Assembly: GCA_019115865.1 (NCBI GenBank)
Contig: DXCT01000085.1
Location: 58,067-122,066 of the forward strand
Source: Candidatus Yaniella excrementavium
GTDB lineage: Bacteria; Actinomycetota; Actinomycetes; Actinomycetales; Micrococcaceae
Direction of reading: 5' to 3'
DNA length: 64,000 nt
Shown here: piece by piece, positions 25,702 through 36,447 of the stretch
Layout: each line of letters begins with the position of its first letter
Position numbering within the stretch: position 1 is the first letter of the stretch
Notes under the pieces: model-generated
Told to the model about the DNA's origin: nothing
Databases searched by the model: none
What the model saw: only the letters and a program-made list of their open reading frames with translations
Position numbers and translations under genes: made by a program

Positions 25702-28700
25702 TACCGGAGCTCCCATCATCCCAGGCAGGACGCCGGGCACTTATTGGGCTCGGCGTCTTAGCCCTGTTCAAACTTGTCGGCTGGATCCTTATCGCCGTCT
25801 CGTTGGCACGAGGCATCGCACAGCTGGCGGCAGCATTACCAGCCTCGGATGCCGCACAACTGCTGCAACTACTCTTCGATTCGCCGCGTACAGCACCCGG
25901 CCTGATCGACACGCTGGTCGAATTCACGATGAGTACAGACTTCATGGTGACTCTGGGACTCGGGTTCGGCGGTGCCGTCTTACGCGGCCTGGCTGAATGG
26001 GGCCAGCAAGTCCTGGCTACCCGGGCAGCACTGGGAGAAAAAGAACATCTGCGACACCAACTGGTGCGTCACCGGCTTGCCGCAGCAGGGGCTCATACAG
26101 ATCGTGCCGGCGAAGACACCATCTTGGCTTCGCAAGGCCTTGACGGACTTGACGATTACTACACAGACTTTTTGCCCGCTTTGGTGTCCGCGTTGGTTAT
26201 CCCATTGGGCCTAGGGATCTGGATTTTGATTCATGACTGGTTGAGTGCTGCAGTGTTGCTGGCAACCATTCCGTTGATACCGCTTTTCATGATCCTCATT
26301 GGTCGGTATACGGAACACCGTGTAGAAGAAGCAGCCACCGGGTTGCATAAACTCTCGCACCACCTCTTAGAACTTGCTCGGGGTTTGCCCGTACTAGTGG
26401 GCCTACGACGTGCCGGGATGCAACGTCAAGCGCTACAGCAAGTCTCCGAGACGTATCAGCGCACCACCATGAACACCCTGAAGGCTGCTTTCATGTCCGG
26501 CCTGGCACTCGAACTGTTGGCATCGTTATCGGTGGCCATTATTGCCGTGGTCATCGGCGTTCGATTAGTCAACGGTTCTATGGACCTCTATCCAGGCATT
26601 ATGGTGCTGACACTAGCGGCTGAAGTGTACCTGCCGTTTCGGAACATCGGTTCAGCATTCCACGCTTCAGAAGACGGCGTAGAGGCGCTGAAACGTGCAA
26701 AAGCACACATAAACCAACCCATCCCAGACTCCATGGCAACAGTACTTGATGTTGACGCCGCTGACTCCACAGCGATTGAACTAGCACAAGTCAGCATCTC
26801 TTATAAGGCGCTCGAAGAAATACCCCAGAAGACTTCTACGGGGCCGGACTATTTGACCCCACAACAATTTTCAGCAGCACAACAAGCAGCCCGGGGCCAG
26901 TCGGTAGACAGTGATGACGGCTACCTGCCACAGTATGCCGTTGAGATACTAGACCCCGTCGTCACGAACATGAATTTACGTCTCGAGCCGGGGCAATATA
27001 CGGTCCTGGGAGGTGCATCCGGGACCGGGAAATCAACCCTGTTAGCAGCGATGGCTGGACTGCTAACAGTAGCCGAAGCGACCTTCGAAGGCTCCGTCCG
27101 CGGCTTAGTCTCCAAACCGACGACCTATCTTAGCCAACACCCAGTATTTGCATCACAGACCGTAGGCCAAGAATTAGCCATGGTCGCCCAGGGGACGAGT
27201 GCAGAGCATACCAAGCAGCACAGTGCTGTGCACATTGCCGAGCTCACCAGTACCGCGCTTGTCCACGCCGGCCTGCCGGAGACACACTCTTGGTACATTG
27301 ATGATCTTTCCCCGGGGGAGCGACGTCGTCTCGGCTTTGCTCGAGTGCTCATGCGATTACTGACAGCTAGTGCCCATGAAATGACCCGACAACCCTGGCT
27401 GGTGATACTGGATGAACCAACGGCCCATCTAGATCACACATCGGCAAGCCTGATACGCCAAGGGCTGCGCAAGCTGGCTGACGGCGTACTGCCAAACGGA
27501 CAACAACTTAACGTGATCCTCCTGGTCGCCTCACACGATCAGCTCGTTCACGCAGCAGCAGACCAGTTGCTCGGTAATGTCGTAGTGGCAGATGCCCCCA
27601 TCTGCGACGCTGAGCCGGTCGAACCCACTGCGACGGCCCCACCTTGGCAACAACAGCCAGTTACCGCGCACCCCACCCGACGGGTTCGCCTGCGTGATTG
27701 GTTACACTACTTACCCGTGAATAACGGGAAGTTTTTAGCCGGCATTGCTTGGGCTACAGCAGCGTTTCTGGCAGCAGCCCTACTGTCGGCACTATCTGGT
27801 TGGCTCATAGTGCAAGCAGCCTATGAGCCGCCCATCTTATATTTACTGGCAGTTATTGTTGGGGTGCGGTTCTTTGGCACCGGCCGTGCGGTCTTCCGGT
27901 ACGCCGAGCGGGTCACGGTCCATGACGCAGTATTGTCGTGGGCTAACCGTATCCGACTACGTGTCTGGGATGCACTGGGTTCACACGCCGTAGAATGGAA
28001 CCGGCTCACACGCTCAGGTGGGGCACTTTCGGTCCTGATATCAGACGTTGATCAACTGCGTGACGCTGTCCCCCGAGTGATCGTCCCCATTCCAGCGGCG
28101 CTCATCACCTGGGCACTGGCTACCGGCATCGTAGCCTACATGGCCCCGGGGTCATGGTGGCCTGCTGTCGTAGCCGGGGTAGCAGCGTTTATTCTTGTCC
28201 CGATCATTGTCCGGTTCGTTGAGGCACGTACGACCACGGCGCTTGCAGACCATCGCACAAGACTCGTGACCGCTACCTCCAGACTCTTCACCGCAGCGGG
28301 TGACATGGCAGCTAACGGCATGACGCATCGCGCCACCGACGACTTCGCTGCAATGGACACCCAAAACACCATCCCGTTGAAACGCAATGCCTTGGCCGCA
28401 GGGCTCGGCGATGGCCTGACGTCGTTGATCGCCGGTTGGGCGGCTGTCCAGACGCTGTGGGTAGCTATCGCCAACGGCATCTCAGCGCCCAACACCGCCC
28501 TGGTCGTGATGCTTATGCTTGCCATGGCCGAACCTTTCGGACGATTTAGCGAAGCTATGAAAGAAGCGCGCACGTTACATCACCAGCTTGGCAAACTGCT
28601 GCCGATGCTTGAACAAGTGGATGACCCTAGCAAGCAATGGGTGTCGCTGGAACAAACCAATGACTCTGGAATCGAGCGCATCAATCTAGACAACATCACG

Positions 28701-29306
28701 GTGTCCTATGGCAGTAATGGCCCTGAAGTTCTTGAAGGGTTGTCGATGCAGGCATTAAAAGGTGATTTTGTGGTGGTCGTCGGCCCTTCAGGGTCTGGAA
28801 AATCGACGCTTTTGGCAGTGCTACAGGGCTTTTTAGAACCCCAATACGGCACTTATACGCTCACGGGTGCCCAACGTAGCCCACACCAAGCGTTGCAACA
28901 CGTGGCCTGGTGCCCACAGGAAGCTTATCTTTTTGACTCCACACTGCGTTCCAATCTGGCCCTAGCTCGTGATCCGTCGCAACGGCCCACCGACGCCGAA
29001 CTTCACAACGTGTTGCAAACCGTTGGTCTTGGTGACTGGGTGGCCACGGCACCGCAGGGCCTTGACACTCGACTGGGTCCCTCGGGACATTTTATTTCGG
29101 GAGGACAACGCCAGCGTGTTGCCGTTGCCCGAGCCATCCTGGCAGACGCTCACGTTGTACTCCTGGATGAACCCACAGCACATCTGGGTGCCGACGAAGC
29201 AGCCGAGCTCATCGGGGATCTTAAGGCAGCACTTGCAGACAAGATCACCATTATGGTGACTCACGATCAGCGTTTCGTGGAAGCGGGAACGGCGGTGCAG
29301 TTATAG
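25698..29306 (+). CDS. cydDC: CydDC fusion: ABC exporter for cysteine/glutathione, cytochrome bd assembly
   Basis: The TTG start overlaps the cydB stop. The 1202-residue protein is two complete ABC half-transporters in one chain. Half 1 has a membrane domain (about 1-340) and a nucleotide-binding domain (Walker A GGASGTGKST, signature LSPGERRRLGFARV, H-loop VASHDQ). Half 2 has a membrane domain (about 670-960) and a second nucleotide-binding domain (Walker A GPSGSGKST, signature ISGGQRQRVAVARA, H-loop VTHDQ). The first signature motif is a degenerate form of LSGGQ. CydDC exports thiols to keep the periplasm or outer side reducing and is needed for cytochrome bd maturation. The fused form is usual in actinobacteria. 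Confidence 0.94.
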   Translation: MIPELPSSQAGRRALIGLGVLALFKLVGWILIAVSLARGIAQLAAALPASDAAQLLQLLFDSPRTAPGLIDTLVEFTMSTDFMVTLGLGFGGAVLRGLAEWGQQVLATRAALGEKEHLRHQLVRHRLAAAGAHTDRAGEDTILASQGLDGLDDYYTDFLPALVSALVIPLGLGIWILIHDWLSAAVLLATIPLIPLFMILIGRYTEHRVEEAATGLHKLSHHLLELARGLPVLVGLRRAGMQRQALQQVSETYQRTTMNTLKAAFMSGLALELLASLSVAIIAVVIGVRLVNGSMDLYPGIMVLTLAAEVYLPFRNIGSAFHASEDGVEALKRAKAHINQPIPDSMATVLDVDAADSTAIELAQVSISYKALEEIPQKTSTGPDYLTPQQFSAAQQAARGQSVDSDDGYLPQYAVEILDPVVTNMNLRLEPGQYTVLGGASGTGKSTLLAAMAGLLTVAEATFEGSVRGLVSKPTTYLSQHPVFASQTVGQELAMVAQGTSAEHTKQHSAVHIAELTSTALVHAGLPETHSWYIDDLSPGERRRLGFARVLMRLLTASAHEMTRQPWLVILDEPTAHLDHTSASLIRQGLRKLADGVLPNGQQLNVILLVASHDQLVHAAADQLLGNVVVADAPICDAEPVEPTATAPPWQQQPVTAHPTRRVRLRDWLHYLPVNNGKFLAGIAWATAAFLAAALLSALSGWLIVQAAYEPPILYLLAVIVGVRFFGTGRAVFRYAERVTVHDAVLSWANRIRLRVWDALGSHAVEWNRLTRSGGALSVLISDVDQLRDAVPRVIVPIPAALITWALATGIVAYMAPGSWWPAVVAGVAAFILVPIIVRFVEARTTTALADHRTRLVTATSRLFTAAGDMAANGMTHRATDDFAAMDTQNTIPLKRNALAAGLGDGLTSLIAGWAAVQTLWVAIANGISAPNTALVVMLMLAMAEPFGRFSEAMKEARTLHHQLGKLLPMLEQVDDPSKQWVSLEQTNDSGIERINLDNITVSYGSNGPEVLEGLSMQALKGDFVVVVGPSGSGKSTLLAVLQGFLEPQYGTYTLTGAQRSPHQALQHVAWCPQEAYLFDSTLRSNLALARDPSQRPTDAELHNVLQTVGLGDWVATAPQGLDTRLGPSGHFISGGQRQRVAVARAILADAHVVLLDEPTAHLGADEAAELIGDLKAALADKITIMVTHDQRFVEAGTAVQL

Positions 29307-29311
29307 GGCTA

Positions 29312-31843
29312 CTAGTTTTCGGTAGTCACGTCCTCATCGGAGGCTGGTGACGCGCCGGTCCCAAGAACACCAACGGCAGAGTCCAGCATGATGCCTGAAG
29401 CATCACGCTCCGAATATTCTTGCGGTAGTACACGTCCGACCCCACCGAGGGTCGAAGCCAACGGATTCCGCCCCGCCCAAGCAAGTGCCAAACCGACCTC
29501 GCCTCGCAACAGGCGATGGGCACGAATTCCCTGCGTGTTGCGTCCCTTGGGCGCAAATTCGACTAACTTCGTGAGTTTTGCACTCGCAGTGGCCTCGAGC
29601 ATGTCGTCGTCGGTCGCGGTAATCGTAACCACTAGGGCATCTTCCACGTCGACGGCGGGAGCAACGGTAAAGGACAGTACGTGGTCGCCAGCAACGAGTT
29701 TCATACCGGCGATACCACTACCGGCGCGACCTTGCGGGCGGACCAACTCGGCGGCAAAGCGCAATAGTTGACCAGAGCCAGAAATAAATATCAACTGGTC
29801 ATCACCATTGGCGGCTACAGAAGCCCCTACAACTTTGTCATCGCCTTTGAGCGTGATGGCCTCGAATTCGTCTTGATTCAGGGGCCAGTCATCGTACCGA
29901 ACCCGCTTCACTACACCATCACGAGTGCCCAGTGCCAAAACCTGATTTAACGGCACGAGTGCAACGATTCTTTCGCCTCGTTGTAGTGTCACAAAATCAG
30001 TGGCTTTGACTCCATCGGCCAGCGTAGGTGTGGCAGTAGGTTGCTCTAATGCTGGCAGCTCAACCGTATTGATTCGAATCAGCCGGCCGGTATCAGTTAA
30101 GGCACCGACCTCACCTCGAGCAGTGGTTGCTACCACCGACGTATATACATCGTGCCGACGCCGGCGCCCTTCGGCGGTTATCGGTGTGCGATCCTTGGTG
30201 CGCAGTAACCGTCCGGAAGCAGATAATACCGCCCAGCATGGATCATCTGGTACCAACAGGGCTGAAGCAGCAGCCGCTTGTTCGGTCTTGGTGGATGATG
30301 CAGTTATTGCCGGTGCGAGCTCTTCGGATTTCACCAGTTTGGTGCGGCGCTCGTCACCAAACTGTTCGGCAACTTCAGCCAGCTCGTTGGAAACCGTTTC
30401 ACGGAGTTTCGCATCAGAATTGAGGATGGCCTCCAGCTCTTCGATTGCGGCGACGAGATCATCTCGTTCGGTCTCAAGATCTAAACGGGAGAACTTTGTC
30501 AGCTGGCGTAGACGGAGTTCCAAAATGTGGTTGGCCTGCACCTCGGTGAGATCAAATACCAGCATCAGGCGTTGTCGAGCTGCAGCGGCGTCGTCAGAAG
30601 TCCGAATGATTTCGATGACTTCGTCGATATCGACGAGCGCCAGCAGGAGACCCTCGACAAGGTGCAGACGATCTTGACGTTTGTGCAGGCGGTGGGCGGT
30701 ACGACGACGCACAACGGTTAGCCGGTGATCGATGTAAACGCCCAGGAGGTCCTTCAGCCCCAGAGTTTGTGGCTGGCCATCAACCAGTGCCACATTATTG
30801 ATACTGAAGTTTTCTTCCAGCGGTGTGTGCTTATACAACTGGGCTAGAACTGCCTGTGGGTTGAAGCCAGATTTCAATTCAATGACTAACTTCAGACCGT
30901 GGTGCCGGTCGGTAAGGTCCATAACATCGGCGATCCCGGTGACCTTTTTGTTATTTACCGCGGTTTTTAGCCGATCGATGACCCGTTCTGGCCCGACACC
31001 GTAGGGCAGCTCACTGACGACGAGACCCGTGCGGCGGGCTGAAACCTGTTGGACATCAACGGTAGCCCGCATAGTGAACCGGCCTCGTCCGGTTTCATAG
31101 GCTTCTTTGATGCCGTCGAGACCAACGATACGGGCACCCGAAGGAAGATCGGGGCCGGGGACAAACTTCATGAGAGCCTTGGTCTCGGCTTCGGGTTCCT
31201 CTAGCAAATGACGTGCGGCAGCAATGACCTCACCCAGGTTGTGCGGTGCCATATTGGTAGCCATGCCGACCGCAATGCCAGCTGCACCGTTGACCAACAG
31301 GTTGGGAAACGCAGCGGGCAAGACGGAGGGTTGCTGCATTTGATTGTCATAGTTTGGTTCGAAGTCGACCGTATCTTCGTTGAGGTGGGCGGTCATAGCC
31401 ACGGCAGCCTGGGACATGCGCGCTTCGGTATAACGTGAAGCCGCGGGACCATCATCGACGGAACCAAAGTTTCCGTGTCCATCAACTAGCGGTAAGCGTA
31501 AGTTGAAGTCTTGTGCCAGACGGACCATGGCGTCATAGATAGCAGAGTCGCCGTGCGGGTGGAGTTTACCCATGACTTCACCAACGACGCGGGCGGACTT
31601 CACATGACCCTTATCCGGGGTGAGCCCCATCTGGTCCATCATGTACAGGATTCTTCGCTGGACCGGCTTCAGACCGTCACGTGCGTCCGGTAGCGCCCGG
31701 GTGTAAATCACCGAATAGGCGTACTCCAAGAAGGAATGTTCCATCTCAGAAGCGACATCAATGTCGACAATGTTCTGGTCTTCAAGCGGTACAAGTGCAG
31801 TACTAGCCTTTGCTGAAGACCTTTGGTTTGAACGTTTTGACAT
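29312..31843 (-). CDS. parC: DNA topoisomerase IV subunit A (ParC / GyrA-like)
   Basis: The 843-residue protein opens with the breakage-reunion domain: [28 protein letters not shown], the quinolone-determining region [20 protein letters not shown] and the catalytic Tyr in [14 protein letters not shown]-terminal beta-pinwheel domain follows ([22 protein letters not shown]). The GyrA-box is not obvious, favouring ParC-type. The Ser in GDSAIYD is the wild-type, drug-sensitive residue. It is 13 kb from parE with the ole and cyd loci between. Its stop lies 5 nt from the convergent cydDC stop, leaving no room for a terminator. Confidence 0.93.
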   Translation of the reverse strand: MSKRSNQRSSAKASTALVPLEDQNIVDIDVASEMEHSFLEYAYSVIYTRALPDARDGLKPVQRRILYMMDQMGLTPDKGHVKSARVVGEVMGKLHPHGDSAIYDAMVRLAQDFNLRLPLVDGHGNFGSVDDGPAASRYTEARMSQAAVAMTAHLNEDTVDFEPNYDNQMQQPSVLPAAFPNLLVNGAAGIAVGMATNMAPHNLGEVIAAARHLLEEPEAETKALMKFVPGPDLPSGARIVGLDGIKEAYETGRGRFTMRATVDVQQVSARRTGLVVSELPYGVGPERVIDRLKTAVNNKKVTGIADVMDLTDRHHGLKLVIELKSGFNPQAVLAQLYKHTPLEENFSINNVALVDGQPQTLGLKDLLGVYIDHRLTVVRRRTAHRLHKRQDRLHLVEGLLLALVDIDEVIEIIRTSDDAAAARQRLMLVFDLTEVQANHILELRLRQLTKFSRLDLETERDDLVAAIEELEAILNSDAKLRETVSNELAEVAEQFGDERRTKLVKSEELAPAITASSTKTEQAAAASALLVPDDPCWAVLSASGRLLRTKDRTPITAEGRRRRHDVYTSVVATTARGEVGALTDTGRLIRINTVELPALEQPTATPTLADGVKATDFVTLQRGERIVALVPLNQVLALGTRDGVVKRVRYDDWPLNQDEFEAITLKGDDKVVGASVAANGDDQLIFISGSGQLLRFAAELVRPQGRAGSGIAGMKLVAGDHVLSFTVAPAVDVEDALVVTITATDDDMLEATASAKLTKLVEFAPKGRNTQGIRAHRLLRGEVGLALAWAGRNPLASTLGGVGRVLPQEYSERDASGIMLDSAVGVLGTGASPASDEDVTTEN

Positions 31844-31898
31844 CTGACCTTTCCTGTCACGTGGTTCCCACGGCCTGATTGTGGCTTAAGATAATTAT

Positions 31899-34649
31899 AT
31901 GGCTGAACAGAAAACCAAACGCCCATATCCGGCCCACTGGGAAGCCGATGTGCTGTTACGCGACGGCGCTACAGCTCGACTGCGCCCGGTTTCTCCAGAT
32001 GATGCCGATGCACTGCAAAAAATGCACGAGGGTCAATCCCAGGATTCTATCTACTTTCGCTATTTTACGTATAAGTCCCAGCTTTCAGCTAAAGAGCTAG
32101 AGCGTTTTACCGTAGTGGATTACGTCGACCGGGTCGCTTTTGTCATTATCTTGGGCGATGAACTGATGGGCATCGGTCGGTACGACCGATTAGACGACGC
32201 CACCGAAGCCGAAGTCGCTTTCAACATAGCAGATGCTCACCACGGTCGCGGTCTGACCTCAATTTTTATGGAACATCTAGCAGCCGCTGCTAAGGAAAAT
32301 GGGATCCGTACATTTACCGCCGAGGTCCTGCCAGAAAATCGTAGAATGCTGTCGGTGTTTCAGGCTGCAGGTTTCGAAACCTCCCGATCCTTTGAAGACG
32401 GTGTAGTTGTTGTTGAATTCCCGATTGACCCTACAGCGCGGGTCCGAGCTGTTATGGAATCTCGTGAGCACCGTGCAGAGGCTCAGTCGGTGGCTGAACT
32501 GTTGCGTCCAGAATCCATTGCGGTCATTGGTGCGTCGCGGCAGTGGGGATCGATCGGATTTGCACTTCTTGAGAACATTATCGAAGGCGGCTACACGGGC
32601 CCCGTGTATGGAATCAATAAGGACGCCCTTGAAATTGCCGGGATGATTTCGCGTGCTTCGCTTGCTGAAGTGCCTCAAGATATTGACTTGGCAATTATCG
32701 CTGTGCCATATGACCAAATTCGCTCCGTCGTTCAGGATTGTGCTGACCACGGTGTCAAAGGCCTCATCATCGTCACAGAGGGGTTCAGAGGCGAAGAAGG
32801 TCTCGCCGAGCAGCGTCGCCTGGTGCAAGTTGCTCGCCGTCATGGCATGCGAGTTATTGGTCCTGCCTCAGCAGGTATAATCAACACCGACCCGGGCATA
32901 AGTCTCAACGCATCGGTCTCACCGACCATGCCACGTCACGGTTCGATTGGCTTGTTTTCACAGTCTGCTCCGATCGGTGCCATGCTGTTTACCGCTGCAC
33001 AGCAGCGGGGGATTGGTGTCTCCTCGATGATCAATGCGGGTAATCGTGCCGATGTATCCGGCAACGATGCCATGCAGTATTTGGAAGACGATCCCAGTAC
33101 CAGTGCCGTAGGCCTGTATCTGGAATCCTTCGGTAATCCGCGTAAATTCTCGCGTATTGTACGACGTTTGGCGCGTAAGAAGCCCGTAGTTGTGTCCCGA
33201 TCACATGGTATGGGCCGACGCATTCCACCGGGTCACTCCACGAGAACCACCGAAGCACCCCGCGGCACGGTCCCCTCGATGTTGCGACAAGCTGGCGCGA
33301 TTGAGACGGACAGCTATACCGAGCTCATTGATATTTTGCAGGTGCTAGCTTGCCAACCAGTCCCTGCAGGTCCACGACTCACGGTTATTGGCAACGCACC
33401 GGCTATTAACCGGCTCACTGTTGAAAACGCTCGAAGTGCTGGACTTGAGATTGTCGATGTTCAAGATATTGCCATCTTGGATGCTGCACATTCGGTGGAT
33501 CAGGCCGTTGAGACATTGACAAAGAGCATCCGAGAAGCTCTGGAGGCTGGACAGACCGATGCAATCATAGTCTTGGTGCAACCCAGCATGTATCAGTCTG
33601 ACGGTGACGCCAGGCGGATTGCGCAAGCTATTAATGATGCCTGTGGAGACACTGATGTGAGCATTATGGCATCATTCACCGCCGTACTGGAACAAAACTT
33701 TAGTCCCACAACCATTATTGGTGACGGCAAACTTCGAGACCAACTCACTGTGGAGCTCGACGACCAAACCAGTAGTCCAAGGCAGTACGGGTTACCGCTG
33801 TTCTCATCTGCCGAACGTGCTGTTGCGGTGTTATCGGAACTGGTGAGATACCGTGCTTGGCGGGATGCCGAGCACGGTATCGCGGTGGAGTATGAGGATA
33901 TCGATCGATATCAGGCCGAAGAACTCGTGACGGCATGGACTGAAGAAGCCTCGGGGACCGAATTGTTGAAGCTGTCCCGGGCTCAAACGGATGAATTACT
34001 AGGTTGTTATGGAATTCGTGTCCTGCCATCGCGACGTTTCCAAAGTACCGATCAAGCTCTGGAATATGCTCAAGAATTTGGTTACCCTGTCGCGCTGAAA
34101 GCCGATAACTCCATCTTGCGGCATCGCCTTGATTTAGGGGGAGTGCGACTGAATATCGAAAGTCCCGAAGCCTTGCGTGCCAACATAGAATCGATGCGCG
34201 AAGTCTTAGCTCCTTATGGGGCGCCGTCAATCGAAGTTCAGGCAATGGCACCCCCGGGCCAAGGTTGTATCGTCGCTGCTGTGGAAGACCCGCTTGTTGG
34301 TCCGGTCCTGTCCTTTGGCATCTCAGGTGACGCCGTAGAACTCTTGGACGACTGGGTGCATGTGGTGCCACCATTGTCAGATCATGATTTAGAGCGACTC
34401 CTTCGCACACCGCAGGCATCCGCTAAACTCTTTGGTTACGGTGATATCCCGGCTGTCGATACCGAAGGTATCAAAGACTTGCTTGCCCGTGTATCGCAGC
34501 TGAAGGATGATTTGCCACAGGTTGCACGGTTGCGGTTCAACCCGCTGCTCGCTGCGCCGGGTGCCATCACCGTGTTGAAAGCAGAAATATACATTGCAAA
34601 TGCTGCGATACGTACTGACTCAGCGCGCCGTGCGTTGTTGATTCACTAA
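31899..34649 (+). CDS. GNAT acetyltransferase fused to ADP-forming acyl-CoA synthetase-like protein (Pat-type)
   Basis: The ATG at 31899 gives 916 residues. Residues about 1-190 are a GNAT domain (ATEAEVAFNIADAHHGRGLTS is the acetyl-CoA-binding motif; FTAEVLPENRRMLSVFQAAGF is the second GNAT motif). About 200-650 are CoA-binding and ligase domains (LRPESIAVIGASRQWGSIG, GLFSQSAPIGAM). About 690-916 is an ATP-grasp-like domain (GYPVALKADN). This resembles protein lysine acetyltransferases such as Pat, which control acetyl-CoA synthetase, but with the acetyltransferase domain at the N-terminus. It is divergent from parC. Direct targets are unknown. Confidence 0.85.
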   Translation: MAEQKTKRPYPAHWEADVLLRDGATARLRPVSPDDADALQKMHEGQSQDSIYFRYFTYKSQLSAKELERFTVVDYVDRVAFVIILGDELMGIGRYDRLDDATEAEVAFNIADAHHGRGLTSIFMEHLAAAAKENGIRTFTAEVLPENRRMLSVFQAAGFETSRSFEDGVVVVEFPIDPTARVRAVMESREHRAEAQSVAELLRPESIAVIGASRQWGSIGFALLENIIEGGYTGPVYGINKDALEIAGMISRASLAEVPQDIDLAIIAVPYDQIRSVVQDCADHGVKGLIIVTEGFRGEEGLAEQRRLVQVARRHGMRVIGPASAGIINTDPGISLNASVSPTMPRHGSIGLFSQSAPIGAMLFTAAQQRGIGVSSMINAGNRADVSGNDAMQYLEDDPSTSAVGLYLESFGNPRKFSRIVRRLARKKPVVVSRSHGMGRRIPPGHSTRTTEAPRGTVPSMLRQAGAIETDSYTELIDILQVLACQPVPAGPRLTVIGNAPAINRLTVENARSAGLEIVDVQDIAILDAAHSVDQAVETLTKSIREALEAGQTDAIIVLVQPSMYQSDGDARRIAQAINDACGDTDVSIMASFTAVLEQNFSPTTIIGDGKLRDQLTVELDDQTSSPRQYGLPLFSSAERAVAVLSELVRYRAWRDAEHGIAVEYEDIDRYQAEELVTAWTEEASGTELLKLSRAQTDELLGCYGIRVLPSRRFQSTDQALEYAQEFGYPVALKADNSILRHRLDLGGVRLNIESPEALRANIESMREVLAPYGAPSIEVQAMAPPGQGCIVAAVEDPLVGPVLSFGISGDAVELLDDWVHVVPPLSDHDLERLLRTPQASAKLFGYGDIPAVDTEGIKDLLARVSQLKDDLPQVARLRFNPLLAAPGAITVLKAEIYIANAAIRTDSARRALLIH

Positions 34650-34673
34650 GAATAAAGGACGAATAACATTAAT

Positions 34674-35255
34674 ATGCCAAACCCCGTACTGCCAGCCGAA
34701 CTGGCGCTCGATATTGAACGTGCAGGGTTTTACCCACAGCTGGTCGCCGATGTCATGGGACAGCAGTTGGGTGAGCGTGAAATTTTGTCGCATTACGTGC
34801 ACGTTGAAACACACTTCGGATACGACGACTTACACCGTCATATCACCGTGTTGGTATTAGGCGAAGGTAATGTCTTGGCTGCCTTGCACCTCAATGATCT
34901 GCAAGATGAGCCGCAAAGTGCAGCACGGGCTTCGGTAGCTACCGAAATCGTGCCATTGTCAAAAATTGATTCGTGTGTTGTCACCACTGGTTACGATGCG
35001 CCGCAACACTATCAGCCAGGTCAGGAGCCATCGGAGGTCACACTGGTACTGAGCTGGGCGGGTGGAGCGCGAATGGAATTTCTGCCCAATCTTTGTGATG
35101 ATCCTGAATGCGACGCCGACCACGGCTATCTGGCCACCCGCATCGCTGAAGACCTCGTCTTGCGTATTGCTGGTAAAGCAGATGGTCAGCGCGCCGTCGA
35201 CAAAGCATTGGCGTTTAGCCGAAAGCTCCGTGACGCAATCTTAGAGAATGCGTAG
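34674..35255 (+). CDS. DUF5998 family protein
   Basis: The 193-residue ORF starts MPNPVLPAELALDIERAG, and the middle HVETHFGYDDLHRHITVLVL and LSWAGGARMEFLPNLCDDPEC are features I recognise from DUF5998 of Micrococcales. No catalytic motif is clear. It lies 24 nt after the GNAT fusion. Its stop codon overlaps the GTG of the next gene by one base, so the two are probably co-translated. Function unknown. Confidence 0.75.
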   Translation: MPNPVLPAELALDIERAGFYPQLVADVMGQQLGEREILSHYVHVETHFGYDDLHRHITVLVLGEGNVLAALHLNDLQDEPQSAARASVATEIVPLSKIDSCVVTTGYDAPQHYQPGQEPSEVTLVLSWAGGARMEFLPNLCDDPECDADHGYLATRIAEDLVLRIAGKADGQRAVDKALAFSRKLRDAILENA

Positions 35256-36424
35256 TGACGATGTCTTTACCTACCGGTTATCCCAAGCACCGCAACCTCA
35301 CACATGTTTTTCCATCATTAGCTGCAAGTTTGGGCGCAAACTTGCAGAACACTCTTCGGCTACCTGAAGCCCGGTCGGCGATACTGTTGCTCATTGATGG
35401 TCTTGGACTCGAACAGTTAGAGCAGTATGCAGCGCACGCACCATTTCTGCGCGGGAAGATGAAACAGCAAACGACATCTCAGACCGAGATGTCATCGGTA
35501 TATCCTTCAACCACCGCAGCCGGTTTGTCCTCGTTAGGTACCGGCCTGGGCCCCGGGGAACACGGTCTCATCGGCTATGACGTCTATGACCCGCAGCGAC
35601 AAGTTGTTATTAATCAATTGGGCGGCTGGGACGAACGAACTGACCCGGTAGCTTGGCAACCGAAGCCTACCGTGTTTGACACGCTTAACGCTCAACGTGA
35701 GGCAGGCGACCACAGGATTGAACCGATCACCGTTTCGCTGCCAGCATTCGAAGAGTCTGCACTGACACGAGCTGCGCTACGCGGTCCACGTTTCGTTGGA
35801 GAAGGCGATCTGACAAAACGCTTTCAGCAGGCAGCCTATGAAGCGCAGCGTGCCGGAGCGCTGATCTACCTTTACGTCAATGAACTCGATAAAGCCGGGC
35901 ATGCAACGGGTCCAGGGTCAGTACAGTGGTTAGAAGTCCTGGAAGAACTCGACTCCAATATGCGACGGTTGAGCAGAAAACTTTCCCCGGATGTCCTTGC
36001 CGCTGTGACCGGGGACCATGGAATGATCGAGGTTAAGCAAGAAGATCGTATTGATTTCTCCGTTCATGGCGAGTTGATTGAACACATCGCACATTCGGCG
36101 GGAGAGCCTCGCATGGTGCAGCTGCACTATGCGACGAACACCACCCCGGATCAAAGAGCGGCGACCAAGCATGCATGGCACCAACACTTTGGTGATCGTG
36201 CCTGGATTGCAACCCGTGATGAGGCGGTTGCAGCCGGTTGGTTTGGCAACGTCGCAGATCACGTACGACCGCGGATCGGGGATCTCATTATCACGGGCCA
36301 CGAGCCTATCGCGTTATACGATGGGCGCCGTGCTGCGCCACACAGTTTTGACATGGTCGGACACCACGGGGCGCCAACGCCCGCCGAAGTACGCGTCCCT
36401 TGGGTTGTATTCAACTCCCAGTAG
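35255..36424 (+). CDS. Alkaline-phosphatase superfamily phosphodiesterase/nucleotide pyrophosphatase
   Basis: The GTG at 35255 overlaps the previous stop; an ATG at 35261 is a near alternative. The 389-residue protein has AILLLIDGLGLEQL (metal-binding Asp), the nucleophile Thr in SVYPSTTAAGLSSLGTG, the metal site YVNELDKAGHATGPGS, TGDHGMI and the late His in VGHHG. This is the type I phosphodiesterase / nucleotide pyrophosphatase fold, which hydrolyses phosphodiester or pyrophosphate bonds with two metals. No signal peptide is seen. Substrate not predicted. Confidence 0.88.
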   Translation: MTMSLPTGYPKHRNLTHVFPSLAASLGANLQNTLRLPEARSAILLLIDGLGLEQLEQYAAHAPFLRGKMKQQTTSQTEMSSVYPSTTAAGLSSLGTGLGPGEHGLIGYDVYDPQRQVVINQLGGWDERTDPVAWQPKPTVFDTLNAQREAGDHRIEPITVSLPAFEESALTRAALRGPRFVGEGDLTKRFQQAAYEAQRAGALIYLYVNELDKAGHATGPGSVQWLEVLEELDSNMRRLSRKLSPDVLAAVTGDHGMIEVKQEDRIDFSVHGELIEHIAHSAGEPRMVQLHYATNTTPDQRAATKHAWHQHFGDRAWIATRDEAVAAGWFGNVADHVRPRIGDLIITGHEPIALYDGRRAAPHSFDMVGHHGAPTPAEVRVPWVVFNSQ

Positions 36425-36447
36425 TAGCGCCCAAGGATTAGATGTGC

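Noticed and set aside
16404-29306. Ole and cyd loci as a recently acquired island
   Set aside because: No flanking repeats, integrase, tRNA or obvious change of codon use; both systems are common in related core genomes.
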